A stretch of DNA of 64,000 bases from an uncultured Lachnospiraceae bacterium. Lineage in GTDB: Bacteria; Bacillota; Clostridia; Lachnospirales; Lachnospiraceae. Of this stretch, positions 17,375 to 25,287 are shown in pieces (position 1 is the stretch's first letter; each line of letters starts with the position of its first letter). The stretch is taken from NCBI GenBank assembly GCA_910577275.1, contig CAJTMW010000025.1, forward strand, positions 1-64,000, in the 5' to 3' direction. Under the pieces are notes generated by a model. It was not told the DNA's origin. It did not search any database and was given only the letters and a program-made list of their open reading frames with translations. Made by a program: the position numbers and the translations under genes.

Positions 17375-18031
17375 GTGAATAATGCAAAAATGAAGGAAAT
17401 GTATGAATTGCAGCTGCAGGCATATCAAAATCAACTGGAAATAATGAGAAGCGCCAACGAGGCTTACAGAACGCTCCGCCATGATATGAAGCACCATATC
17501 GTCATGCTTACGGATTTTATTTATAAGGGAGAAAATGAAAAAGCGCTGGAATATCTGGGAAAAATCAGCAGTTATGCGGCAGGAAACAGAGGATATGTGG
17601 AAACCGGAAACTCAGGGATAGACAGCCTTATCAATTATATGGCCGCAAAAATAAAGAAGGCTTCCGGGCAGGTGCTGGCGGATATTTACCTTCCGCCGGG
17701 GCTTGCCGTTGACAATTTTGACATGAGCGTTATACTGGGGAATCTGCTTTTAAACGCATGTGAAGCAATGGAGAACTGTCCGCAAAAGGAGCTGACGATT
17801 GTCTTAAGGTATAACAGAGGGATTTTGCTTATCTGTATAGAAAATACCTATGACGGAATTCTCGAGGAGAGAAACGGAAAATTAGTGACAAGGAAAGAAG
17901 ACGCTTCCAGTCACGGAGTGGGACTTGCCAGTGTGCGGCGGGCGGTCAGAAAATACGACGGAAATGTAAAAATCCATTCCGACGAGAGGCGGTTTCGGGT
18001 GGAAGCCGTGCTGTATGTCGGCCGGAAATAG
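17375..18031 (+). CDS. Soluble GHKL histidine kinase lacking a membrane sensor
   Basis: A 218-aa protein matching only the cytoplasmic half of AgrC/VirS-type sensors: a coiled coil (residues 1-32), the phospho-acceptor segment TLRHDMKHHI near residue 37, the N-box LLLNACEAM and the G-box GVGLASVRRAV. No transmembrane segment is present and none can be recovered upstream in frame. The start is GTG 17375 behind AAAGGAG. There is no response regulator next to it. It may be a remnant of a quorum-sensing kinase or a soluble kinase taking input through the neighbouring XRE protein. Confidence 0.75.
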   Translation: MNNAKMKEMYELQLQAYQNQLEIMRSANEAYRTLRHDMKHHIVMLTDFIYKGENEKALEYLGKISSYAAGNRGYVETGNSGIDSLINYMAAKIKKASGQVLADIYLPPGLAVDNFDMSVILGNLLLNACEAMENCPQKELTIVLRYNRGILLICIENTYDGILEERNGKLVTRKEDASSHGVGLASVRRAVRKYDGNVKIHSDERRFRVEAVLYVGRK

Positions 18032-18062
18032 AGGAAGCAGGCGGGTACCTGTAAGGTATCAG

Positions 18063-18093
18063 AAAAAGGCGGAATCGGTTATTCCGCCTTTTT
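18063..18093. terminator. Bidirectional terminator
   Basis: Perfect 13-bp stem (AAAAAGGCGGAAT with ATTCCGCCTTTTT) around a 5-nt loop. It serves the GHKL gene on the plus strand and the CLC gene on the minus strand, whose stop codon falls inside the hairpin. Confidence 0.9.
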
Positions 18094-19338
18094 ATTAATG
18101 TAATTGGCTTTAAATTTGGAGTACATGATTTTCTGGCTGTGGTAAAGACCATAGTATCCCGACAGCATATAGCTGAACGCCACGGTCAAAAGAAAGTAGG
18201 GCATCCCTTCATAGCCAAAGAGCTCAAAGCTGATGAGCAGGGAGGTGATGGGGCAGTTTGTCACGCCGCAGAAAACGGCAGTCATGCCGACGGCTGTGCA
18301 CAGGGAGGGAGAAAACCCGAGGAGGCTTCCGAACAGGCAGCCGAAGGTCCCGCCGATACAGAAGGAGGGGACAATCTCGCCGCCCTTAAAGCCGGCGCCT
18401 AAGGTGGCGGCGGTAAACAGCATCTTAAGAAGAAAAATTTCCCACCGCGCCTCTCCTTCCATGGCAGGCTCAATCAGGGCGATGCCGGAACCGTTATAGG
18501 TCTGGCTGCCCACAAGCAAGGTCAGAACAATCACAATGCAGCCGCCGGCAAAAATTCTTATGTAGGGATTGGAGAAAAATTTGTGGTAAAGATGTTCCGA
18601 CTGATGAAGCAGGATACAGAACAAAATGCTAATCAGGGCGCACAGAGCCGCCAGGACAGTGATTTTTACGGCGGAGCTTATGGTAAAGGCGGGGATTTCC
18701 CCGAGAAGAAAAAGCTCCGCCTGAGCGCCGAAACGGCTGGCAATGCTGTGGGCAATCAGGGAGGCAATCACACAGGGAACCAGGGCGGAGTAGTGCATAA
18801 TCCCCACGCTGACTACTTCCATGGAAAAGATGGCGGCGGCCATGGGAGTTCCGAACAGAGCGGAAAAAGCGGCGCTCATACCGCACATGGTCATGATGTG
18901 TTTATCCTTTTCATTAAAGCGAAACAGCTTTCCGATTTCATTTCCGATGCTTCCGCCAAGCTGCAGGGCAGCGCCTTCCCGTCCGGCAGAGCCTCCCAGC
19001 AGATGGGTAATCAATGTGGAAACAAAAATCAGCGGCGCCATGCGGACAGGAAGCTCATCTCCCGAGTGAATCGAGGAAAGGACCAGATTGGTTCCCGAGT
19101 CCTTTTCATCGTGAAGAAGATGGTAAGCGCCCACAATAAGAAGGCCGCCAAAGGGGAGCAGCCAGATAAGCCAGGGATATCTGGCCCGCGACGCGGTTAC
19201 ATATGCCATACAAAAATAAAACAAGGTGCCCACAGCGCCCACGACAATTCCCGAAATAATGGCAAAAACAACCCATTTGACGGAGGTTCGCGCGCGTTGT
19301 AAATTATGGTGGATTTTGTGCTTTAACCTTTCGTTCAT
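18079..19338 (-). CDS. CLC-family anion channel/antiporter, fluoride-type features
   Basis: A 419-aa polytopic membrane protein of the CLC family. The gating segment GSAGREGAALQLG with its glutamate is intact. Where chloride-type CLCs carry GSGIP, this one has SGTNLVL, resembling the GxNLI motif described for the fluoride-exporting CLC-F branch, so fluoride/proton antiport is the best guess. It stands alone on the minus strand. I looked for a crcB-type fluoride riboswitch upstream and did not see one; a MITE-like element occupies that region instead. Confidence 0.85.
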   Translation of the reverse strand: MNERLKHKIHHNLQRARTSVKWVVFAIISGIVVGAVGTLFYFCMAYVTASRARYPWLIWLLPFGGLLIVGAYHLLHDEKDSGTNLVLSSIHSGDELPVRMAPLIFVSTLITHLLGGSAGREGAALQLGGSIGNEIGKLFRFNEKDKHIMTMCGMSAAFSALFGTPMAAAIFSMEVVSVGIMHYSALVPCVIASLIAHSIASRFGAQAELFLLGEIPAFTISSAVKITVLAALCALISILFCILLHQSEHLYHKFFSNPYIRIFAGGCIVIVLTLLVGSQTYNGSGIALIEPAMEGEARWEIFLLKMLFTAATLGAGFKGGEIVPSFCIGGTFGCLFGSLLGFSPSLCTAVGMTAVFCGVTNCPITSLLISFELFGYEGMPYFLLTVAFSYMLSGYYGLYHSQKIMYSKFKANYINKKAE

Positions 19339-19420
19339 GACAGTTGCCTTTCCTGTTTTGCAGTACTCTCAGTATACAACTTTTCATCCTGAAAATCAAT
19401 TTTGTAAAATCCGTTTCCGG

Positions 19421-19623
19421 GAATTTTTGTAACAGTTCAGCCATGCAGAACCTGGTGTACAATTTGTACGTGGGAGCTTGCTCACTAAGGGCAAATTGTA
19501 TACTCAGTTCTATAGGGCGGACGCCCGACATGAAATAAGTCACCAGCCAATTCATGATATTGTCAATCATTACGTAAAATCTGGTGACTTATGAATGGCA
19601 TGGCTGAACTGTTACGAATTTTT
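19421..19623. mobile_element. 187-bp MITE-like element with target duplication
   Basis: The element runs 19429-19615. Its ends are a perfect 18-bp inverted repeat, GTAACAGTTCAGCCATGC at 19429-19446 and its complement at 19598-19615. It is flanked by an exact 8-bp direct repeat GAATTTTT (19421-19428 and 19616-19623), the mark of a transposase-made insertion. Inside are three more hairpins: 19455-19503, 19515-19526 (GGGCG/CGCCC) and 19535-19592 (12-bp perfect arms). It has no coding capacity. An 8-bp duplication and GTAA ends recall the IS66 family; that link is inference. Confidence 0.8.
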
Positions 19624-19766
19624 GACGCATTTTGTTGAATTTGCTTTCTTTCTGTGATAAATTCACTTATAGCACTATTTTCCAGAATATGGAAATTTTT
19701 GGTAATCGGGCTGGCGGATAAGGGCGGCGCCTGATTGCGGCGGCAGGATTGGAAGGGTGATGAGTA

Positions 19767-21098
19767 TTGAAAAGAGAGTATGTGAAGCAAAATGTCTACG
19801 ACGCTTTTATCGAGCGTCTGCATTTTATTTTTCAGGAATTTGATAATATTTATGTGTCCTTTTCCGGCGGAAAGGACAGCGGGCTTTTGCTGAATATGGC
19901 GCTTGACTTTCGGAGGAAATATTATCCTGACAGGGTAATAGGTGTTTTCCACCAGGACTTTGAAGCGCAGTACACGGTGACGAGCGAGTATGTGGAGAGA
20001 ACCTTTGAGCGGATAAAGGACGAGGTGGAGCCTTACTGGGTGTGCCTTCCCATGGCCACAAGGACGGCGCTCAGCAGCTATGAGATGTACTGGTATCCCT
20101 GGGACGATACGAAAAAAGAGGTCTGGGTGAGGCCCATGCCGGAAAAGGAATATGTTATCAATCTGGAAAACAATCCCATTACCACTTACCATTACCGGAT
20201 GCATCAGGAAGACCTTGCAAAGCAGTTTGGCCGCTGGTACCGTGCAATCCACGGCAACAAAAAGACGGTCTGCCTCCTTGGAATGCGCGCGGACGAATCT
20301 CTGCAGCGGTACAGCGGATTTTTAAATAAAAAGTACGGTTATGAGGGGGAATGCTGGATTACCAATCAGTTTAAGGGCGTCTATTGCGCGTCGCCTTTAT
20401 ACGACTGGTCGTCAGGGGATATCTGGCATGCAAATTATCTGTTTGATTATGATTATAATTATTTATACGATTTGTATTATATGGCGGGGCTTAAGGTTTC
20501 ACAGATGCGGGTGGCCTCTCCCTTCAACGATTATTCCAAAGACGCCCTGAATCTTTACCGTGTGATTGACCCGGAAATCTGGGCAAAGCTGGTGGGAAGG
20601 GTGCAGGGGGCGAATTTCGCCTGTATTTACGGGAAGACGAAAGCCATGGGCTACCGCAATATCACGCTCCCCGAGGGGCATACATGGAAATCCTTCACTC
20701 TTTTTTTGCTGGAAACGCTTCCGGCAAGGCTTCGCAACAATTATGTAAAAAAGTTTAAAACCTCCATTGAATTCTGGCATAAAACCGGCGGAGGGCTGGA
20801 CGAGGAATCCATCACAGAGCTGGAGCGGCATGGATATCAAATCAAAAGAAACGGCGTTTCCAATTATACCCTGAGCAAGAAGACAAGAATTATTTTTCTT
20901 GGGGATATCCCCGACGACACGGACGATATTAAGTCAACAAAGGACATTCCAAGCTGGAAAAGGATGTGCTATTGTATCCTGAAAAACGACCATATCTGCC
21001 GTTTTATGGGATTTGGAATGAGCAAGGAACAGAAAAAGCGGATTGATGTTATCAGAAAAGAGTATAAAAGCGTAGAGGAGATGGAATATGGAGTATAA
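19767..21098 (+). CDS. ibrA: IbrA-like PAPS-reductase-family protein (DUF3440)
   Basis: A 443-aa soluble protein. The ATP-pyrophosphatase P-loop SFSGGKDSG at residues 31-39 opens a phosphoadenosine-phosphosulfate-reductase-like domain; LLGMRADESLQRY and SPLYDWSSGDIW follow, then the DUF3440 C-terminal region. The E. coli homologue IbrA acts with IbrB to raise expression of prophage eib genes by an unknown mechanism. The start is TTG 19767, 9 nt after GGAAGGG; ATG 19760 is out of frame. It overlaps the ParB-like gene by 11 bp. Confidence 0.85.
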   Translation: MKREYVKQNVYDAFIERLHFIFQEFDNIYVSFSGGKDSGLLLNMALDFRRKYYPDRVIGVFHQDFEAQYTVTSEYVERTFERIKDEVEPYWVCLPMATRTALSSYEMYWYPWDDTKKEVWVRPMPEKEYVINLENNPITTYHYRMHQEDLAKQFGRWYRAIHGNKKTVCLLGMRADESLQRYSGFLNKKYGYEGECWITNQFKGVYCASPLYDWSSGDIWHANYLFDYDYNYLYDLYYMAGLKVSQMRVASPFNDYSKDALNLYRVIDPEIWAKLVGRVQGANFACIYGKTKAMGYRNITLPEGHTWKSFTLFLLETLPARLRNNYVKKFKTSIEFWHKTGGGLDEESITELERHGYQIKRNGVSNYTLSKKTRIIFLGDIPDDTDDIKSTKDIPSWKRMCYCILKNDHICRFMGFGMSKEQKKRIDVIRKEYKSVEEMEYGV

Positions 21099-21618
21099 GA
21101 GTCCGGTTTACCAGGTGATTCCGGTTCCCATTGAAAAAATACAGCCGAATACCTATAACCCGAATACGGTGGCGCCGCCTGAGATGAAGCTGCTCTATGA
21201 GAGCATTAAAATTGACGGTTACACAATGCCCATTGTGTGCTATTATAATAAGGAAAGCGATACTTATATTATCGTGGACGGTTTTCACCGTTACAGAATC
21301 ATGAAAGAAAACGCCGATATTTATGAGAGGGAAAAGGGGATGCTCCCTGTGTCGGTGATTAACAAGCCAATCGACCAGAGAATGGCAAGTACGATTCGGC
21401 ACAACAGGGCAAGGGGAAGCCATGATGTGGATTTGATGAGCAATATTGTAAAGGAGCTTCATGAGCTGGGACGGTCGGACGCGTGGATATCCAGACATCT
21501 TGGCATGGACAGGGACGAAATTCTGCGTCTGAAGCAAATCACCGGCCTTGCGTCGCTTTTTAAGGATATCAAATTCGGCGACGCATGGCGTCCGGTGGAG
21601 GAGGAAGACGAATGGTAA
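21088..21618 (+). CDS. ibrB: IbrB-like ParB/sulfiredoxin-fold protein
   Basis: A 176-aa protein with the ParB N-terminal fold: PVPIEKIQPNTYNPN, then the motif IVDGFHRYRIMKEN (the GxxRxxA nucleotide-binding loop of the family), RHNRARGSH, and a helix-turn-helix-like tail (LGRSDAWISRHLGMDRDEIL). It is the obligate partner of IbrA in known systems. Its start lies inside the end of ibrA and its stop overlaps the start of the endonuclease IV gene, so the three genes are translationally coupled. Confidence 0.85.
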   Translation: MEYKSPVYQVIPVPIEKIQPNTYNPNTVAPPEMKLLYESIKIDGYTMPIVCYYNKESDTYIIVDGFHRYRIMKENADIYEREKGMLPVSVINKPIDQRMASTIRHNRARGSHDVDLMSNIVKELHELGRSDAWISRHLGMDRDEILRLKQITGLASLFKDIKFGDAWRPVEEEDEW

Positions 21619-22442
21619 TCGGGACACATATGTCTATTGCGGACGGGATTGCCCGGACGGCGGAAAATGTGGTGCGGATGGAGGCGAATACCATGCAGAT
21701 TTTCAGCCGCAATCCCAGAGGCTCGGGCTATCGAACCTACAGCGATGAGGAAATAAATAAATTTCAGAAGATAAGAAAGGAAAACGGCTTCGGCCCCCTT
21801 CTGGCCCATGCGCCTTACACCATGAACCTTGCCAGCCCGAAGGAGAAGGTGTATGAGTTTGCCTGTATGGTGATTAGGGAGGATATCGCCAGGATGGACG
21901 CCCTTGGCATGGAGTATATTGTATTTCATCCGGGGAGCCATACCGGAATCGGGGCGCAGGAAGGGATAAAGAATATCATTGCCGGATTGAATCAGGCGAT
22001 TACAGGGCGGGAGAGTATTACGGTGCTTCTGGAAACCATGTCGGGAAAGGGGACGGAAATCGGAAAGAGCTTTGAGGAGCTTAAGGCGATTTACGACGGC
22101 GCAGCCCATCCCGAGAGGATAGGCGTATGTCTGGATACCTGCCATGTGTTTTCGGCAGGCTATGATATCGTTGGCGACCTTGACGGCGTCCTTGCGGAGT
22201 TTGACCGTATTTTAGGGCTTCCTTTGCTGAGGGCGGTTCATCTAAACGACAGTCTTACGCCCTTCGGGGCGAATAAGGACCGCCATGCGGTAATCGGCGG
22301 CGGGGAAATCGGTCTGGACGCATTGCTTTCCGTGATGCGGCATCCGCTTCTTAAGGAGCTGCCTTTTTATCTGGAAACGCCTTTAGATGATGCGGGGCAT
22401 AAGGAGGAAATCAGGAAGCTGAGGGAACTGGCCGGAAGCTGA
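21612..22442 (+). CDS. nfo: Endonuclease IV-type AP endonuclease
   Basis: A 276-aa TIM-barrel enzyme that cuts DNA at abasic sites and removes blocked 3' ends. Zinc-site residues are visible in order: GTHMSIADG, LAHAPYTMN, VFHPGSH, LLETMSGKG, CLDTCHVFSAGYD, RAVHLNDS and HAVIGGGEIG. The start at 21612 follows from the family N-terminus (MVIGTHMS) and overlaps ibrB by 7 bp. Its place behind ibrAB is unusual for nfo. It could supply the repair step for whatever IbrAB does to DNA, or be an ordinary base-excision gene. Confidence 0.93.
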   Translation: MVIGTHMSIADGIARTAENVVRMEANTMQIFSRNPRGSGYRTYSDEEINKFQKIRKENGFGPLLAHAPYTMNLASPKEKVYEFACMVIREDIARMDALGMEYIVFHPGSHTGIGAQEGIKNIIAGLNQAITGRESITVLLETMSGKGTEIGKSFEELKAIYDGAAHPERIGVCLDTCHVFSAGYDIVGDLDGVLAEFDRILGLPLLRAVHLNDSLTPFGANKDRHAVIGGGEIGLDALLSVMRHPLLKELPFYLETPLDDAGHKEEIRKLRELAGS

Positions 22443-22443
22443 C

Positions 22444-22530
22444 GGAGACGGAAAAGCGTTGCGGCGGTTGCGGAATCTGGCCGGAGACGGAAAAGCGCTG
22501 CGGCGGTTGCGGAATCTGGCCGGAGACGGA
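22444..22530 (+). repeat. Two 39-bp tandem repeats between nfo and the MATE gene
   Basis: Copies at 22444-22482 and 22483-22521 differ at one base; a third copy begins at 22522 and stops after about 9 bases. The sequence resembles the last codons of nfo (CTGGCCGGA), so it may have arisen from the gene's end by slippage. The unit length is a multiple of three, so the frame into the MATE gene stays open, though the MATE start lies downstream. Confidence 0.8.
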
Positions 22531-22566
22531 AGAAGACGCAGGTCGGCGACGATATCAGGAGGAGTT

Positions 22567-23919
22567 ATGAAAAAGGATTTGACAGAGGGGAATGTGACAG
22601 GCACCATGCTGCGGTTCGCCGGGCCAATGATACTGGGGAATCTGTTACAGCAATGCTATAACATAGCGGATACCCTGATTGTGGGACGGTATCTGGGGCC
22701 GGATGCGCTTGCGGCGGTGGGAAGCGCCTACACGCTGATGACATTTTTGACATCAATACTGATTGGCCTTTGTATGGGAAGCGGAGCCGTGGTTTCATTT
22801 TATTACGGGAAAAAAGAGGAGTTGCAGATGAAAAAGAGTATGCTGGCCTCTTTTTTATTTATTTCTGCCGTGACACTTGCCCTGAACGGGCTTGTGTTTC
22901 TGACAATCCATCCCATTTTGCATCTTTTACAGGTGCCGGAGAGCATCTATGATTTGATGCATGAATATGTGTTTATGATTTTCTTCGGCATTGTGTTCGT
23001 GTTCCTCTATAATTATTTTGCCTATCTTCTGCGCGCACTGGGCAATTCCGTAGTTCCGCTTTATTTTCTCGGGGCGGCGGCGGCGCTTAATATTGTTCTG
23101 GACGTGCTTTTCGTGATGGGATTTCAGATGGGAGCAGGGGGAGCGGCTCTTGCAACCGTGATTGCCCAGGCGGTATCAGGGCTTGGAATCGGCATTTATA
23201 CCTGGCTTCGGGAACCGGCGCTGCGCCCTAAGCGGGAGCATTTTGCCATTGACAGAAAAACCTCGAAAGAAGTGATGCGCAACTCGGCTGCCGCCTGTCT
23301 CCAGCAGTCGGTGATGAATTTCGGGATTCTGATGATACAGGGACTGGTAAACAGCTTCGGCACCGTTGTGATGGCGGCCTTTGCGGCGGCGGTTAAGATT
23401 GATTCCTTTGCCTATATGCCGGCTCAGGAATTCGGCAACGCGTATTCCCTGTTTATTTCCCAGAATCACGGGGCCGGAAAGGACGGGAGAATCCGGGAGG
23501 GGACGCTGAGGGCGGCGGCAGTTTCCGCTTCCTTCTGCTTTGTGATTTCCGCAGGGATTTTTGTGCTGGCGCCATATCTTATGCGGATTTTTGTGGACGC
23601 CGGGGAGCGGGAAATCATAAGAACCGGCGTGCAGTATCTGCGGATTGAAGGGGCTTTTTACTGCGGAATTGGGATTTTGTTCCTTTTATACGGCTTTTAC
23701 AGGGGGGTGGAAAAGCCGGAAATGTCGCTGGTGCTCACCGTCATTTCCCTTGGAACGAGAGTGCTTCTCGCCTATATGCTTTCCCCTGTTTCATGGATTG
23801 GCGTTCTGGGTATCTGGTGGGCGATTCCCATCGGGTGGTTTCTGGCGGACGCTGCGGGGATTGCGTGCATGAGGAGGATTGGAGGGTATCGGATTTTGGG
23901 GAAGGACAGAGCGGTGTGA
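22567..23919 (+). CDS. MATE-family multidrug efflux pump
   Basis: A 450-aa membrane protein with about twelve helices in two six-helix halves, typical of DinF/NorM-type Na+- or H+-coupled exporters. Diagnostic stretches include MILGNLLQQCYNIADTLIVG near residue 17 and the second-half counterpart LQQSVMNFGILMIQGLVNS. The start at 22567 has GGAGGAG 4 nt before it; the frame is open further up but consists of the tandem repeats. Likely exports cationic drugs or metabolites. Confidence 0.9.
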   Translation: MKKDLTEGNVTGTMLRFAGPMILGNLLQQCYNIADTLIVGRYLGPDALAAVGSAYTLMTFLTSILIGLCMGSGAVVSFYYGKKEELQMKKSMLASFLFISAVTLALNGLVFLTIHPILHLLQVPESIYDLMHEYVFMIFFGIVFVFLYNYFAYLLRALGNSVVPLYFLGAAAALNIVLDVLFVMGFQMGAGGAALATVIAQAVSGLGIGIYTWLREPALRPKREHFAIDRKTSKEVMRNSAAACLQQSVMNFGILMIQGLVNSFGTVVMAAFAAAVKIDSFAYMPAQEFGNAYSLFISQNHGAGKDGRIREGTLRAAAVSASFCFVISAGIFVLAPYLMRIFVDAGEREIIRTGVQYLRIEGAFYCGIGILFLLYGFYRGVEKPEMSLVLTVISLGTRVLLAYMLSPVSWIGVLGIWWAIPIGWFLADAAGIACMRRIGGYRILGKDRAV

Positions 23920-23929
23920 GAGTATTGTG

Positions 23930-23958
23930 TTTACTTTTACGTTTGTTTCGGGTACAAT
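23930..23958 (+). promoter_or_regulatory. Sigma-A promoter of the AriAB-like genes
   Basis: TTTACT at 23930-23935 and TACAAT at 23953-23958 with exactly 17 nt between them, 55 nt before the ATG of the ATPase gene. Confidence 0.6.
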
Positions 23959-24012
23959 ATTATAATAAAAGCATTGATTAGATAATTTGAGGCGTAAAGA
24001 AAAGGAAAAGGT

Positions 24013-25287
24013 ATGAAGCATATTGAAATAAAAGGATTATTTAACAGATTTAATTACAGTTTTGATTTTGGCGGGCAGGAGATACAGATGCTGACCGGAC
24101 CGAACGGGTTTGGGAAATCTACTATTTTAAGATGCATAAAGGCTTTTTCGGACAGCGATTTGCGTTTTTTCTTTACGCTGCCCTTTAAGAGTATCAGGAT
24201 AGGGAATTCTGAAATAAAAGAAGAGGTTTTGATAGAGAAAAACGCCCAAAAGCAGCTGTTAATAAATGGAGAATATATCACAGAAAAAATCATGCTGGAA
24301 TATAAAAGTCCGTATCCCAGAAACGGCGTTGATGGAAGGATTGATTATATGGTAAAGATATGGGATGAATCCGAACAGAATACTTCCAATTTGGGGCAGC
24401 TCGGTAAAAGTGATTATAAAAAGATACTTATAACAATGAAAGATATTGTTGGCGATGTTTTTTTCATAGAAGAACAGAGATTGATTCAAAGGAAGCAAAA
24501 TGAAAAAAACAGTTTCTATTTTGATGCGAAAGGAATGTTCAGAACAGAAAAAAACAGCGGGGACTGGGAGAGTATCATAGAACTCATACCGGGAAAAATT
24601 AAAGGGTATCTGGACACCGTTGCAGGAGAGTATGCCAATAAAGCGAATTCTCTGGACGCCACATACCCGCAGAGGCTTTTTGACGACAGCGACGACAGCT
24701 TTTCGGAGGAAGAATATAAACGTCAGCGGGAGCTTATGAACGAAAAACTGGATAAGCTCAAAAAATATGAAATTTCCCAGTTCGGAAAAATGGAGGCGCA
24801 ATATAAAGCAAAGTACGAGAAGGCTCTGAAAATTTATTTTGAAGATTTTAATGAAAAATATAAAACTTATGAGCAGTTGATTGAAAAGCTGGATATGTTT
24901 ACAGACATGGTCAACAAAAGAATTTATTTTGATGAAATCAGAATTGATAAGGATAAGGGCTGCGTGGTGGTCGATAAAGAGAACGAGAAGGATGTTCTGG
25001 ATTTAAATAAGCTCTCTTCCGGGGAAAAAGAGATTATCGTTTTATTTTATAAACTGATTTTTGAAGTAAAAGAGGGTACGATGCTGCTTCTGGACGAACC
25101 GGAAATATCGCTTCATGTCGCGTGGCAGAGAATGTTTGCGGAGGATATGTATACAATAGCCAAAAAACGCGGAATAAGGATACTGGCGGCAACGCATGCG
25201 CCGATGATTATCAACGGACACAGGGATGTACAGATAGATTTGGGAGAATTATATGGGAGAGCTTGCAAAAGACTCAATCAGGCGTGA
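24013..25287 (+). CDS. AriA-like ABC/AAA ATPase (PARIS-type defence candidate)
   Basis: A 424-aa soluble ATPase of the SMC/OLD-like group. Walker A is GPNGFGKST at residues 29-37, the ABC signature is KLSSGEKEI, Walker B is MLLLDEPEISLHV and the switch His is in AATHAP. A charged coiled-coil stretch (about residues 215-290) separates the two halves. It overlaps the DUF4435 gene by 35 bp. The pair ATPase plus DUF4435 is the make-up of PARIS, where AriA senses phage anti-restriction proteins and releases AriB. Clearly more AT-rich than the flanking genes, suggesting transfer. Confidence 0.8.
   Translation: MKHIEIKGLFNRFNYSFDFGGQEIQMLTGPNGFGKSTILRCIKAFSDSDLRFFFTLPFKSIRIGNSEIKEEVLIEKNAQKQLLINGEYITEKIMLEYKSPYPRNGVDGRIDYMVKIWDESEQNTSNLGQLGKSDYKKILITMKDIVGDVFFIEEQRLIQRKQNEKNSFYFDAKGMFRTEKNSGDWESIIELIPGKIKGYLDTVAGEYANKANSLDATYPQRLFDDSDDSFSEEEYKRQRELMNEKLDKLKKYEISQFGKMEAQYKAKYEKALKIYFEDFNEKYKTYEQLIEKLDMFTDMVNKRIYFDEIRIDKDKGCVVVDKENEKDVLDLNKLSSGEKEIIVLFYKLIFEVKEGTMLLLDEPEISLHVAWQRMFAEDMYTIAKKRGIRILAATHAPMIINGHRDVQIDLGELYGRACKRLNQA

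Noticed and set aside
19339..19420. Fluoride (crcB) riboswitch upstream of the CLC gene
   Set aside because: I looked for the GGCGATG..TTCGCC core and found none on the minus strand.
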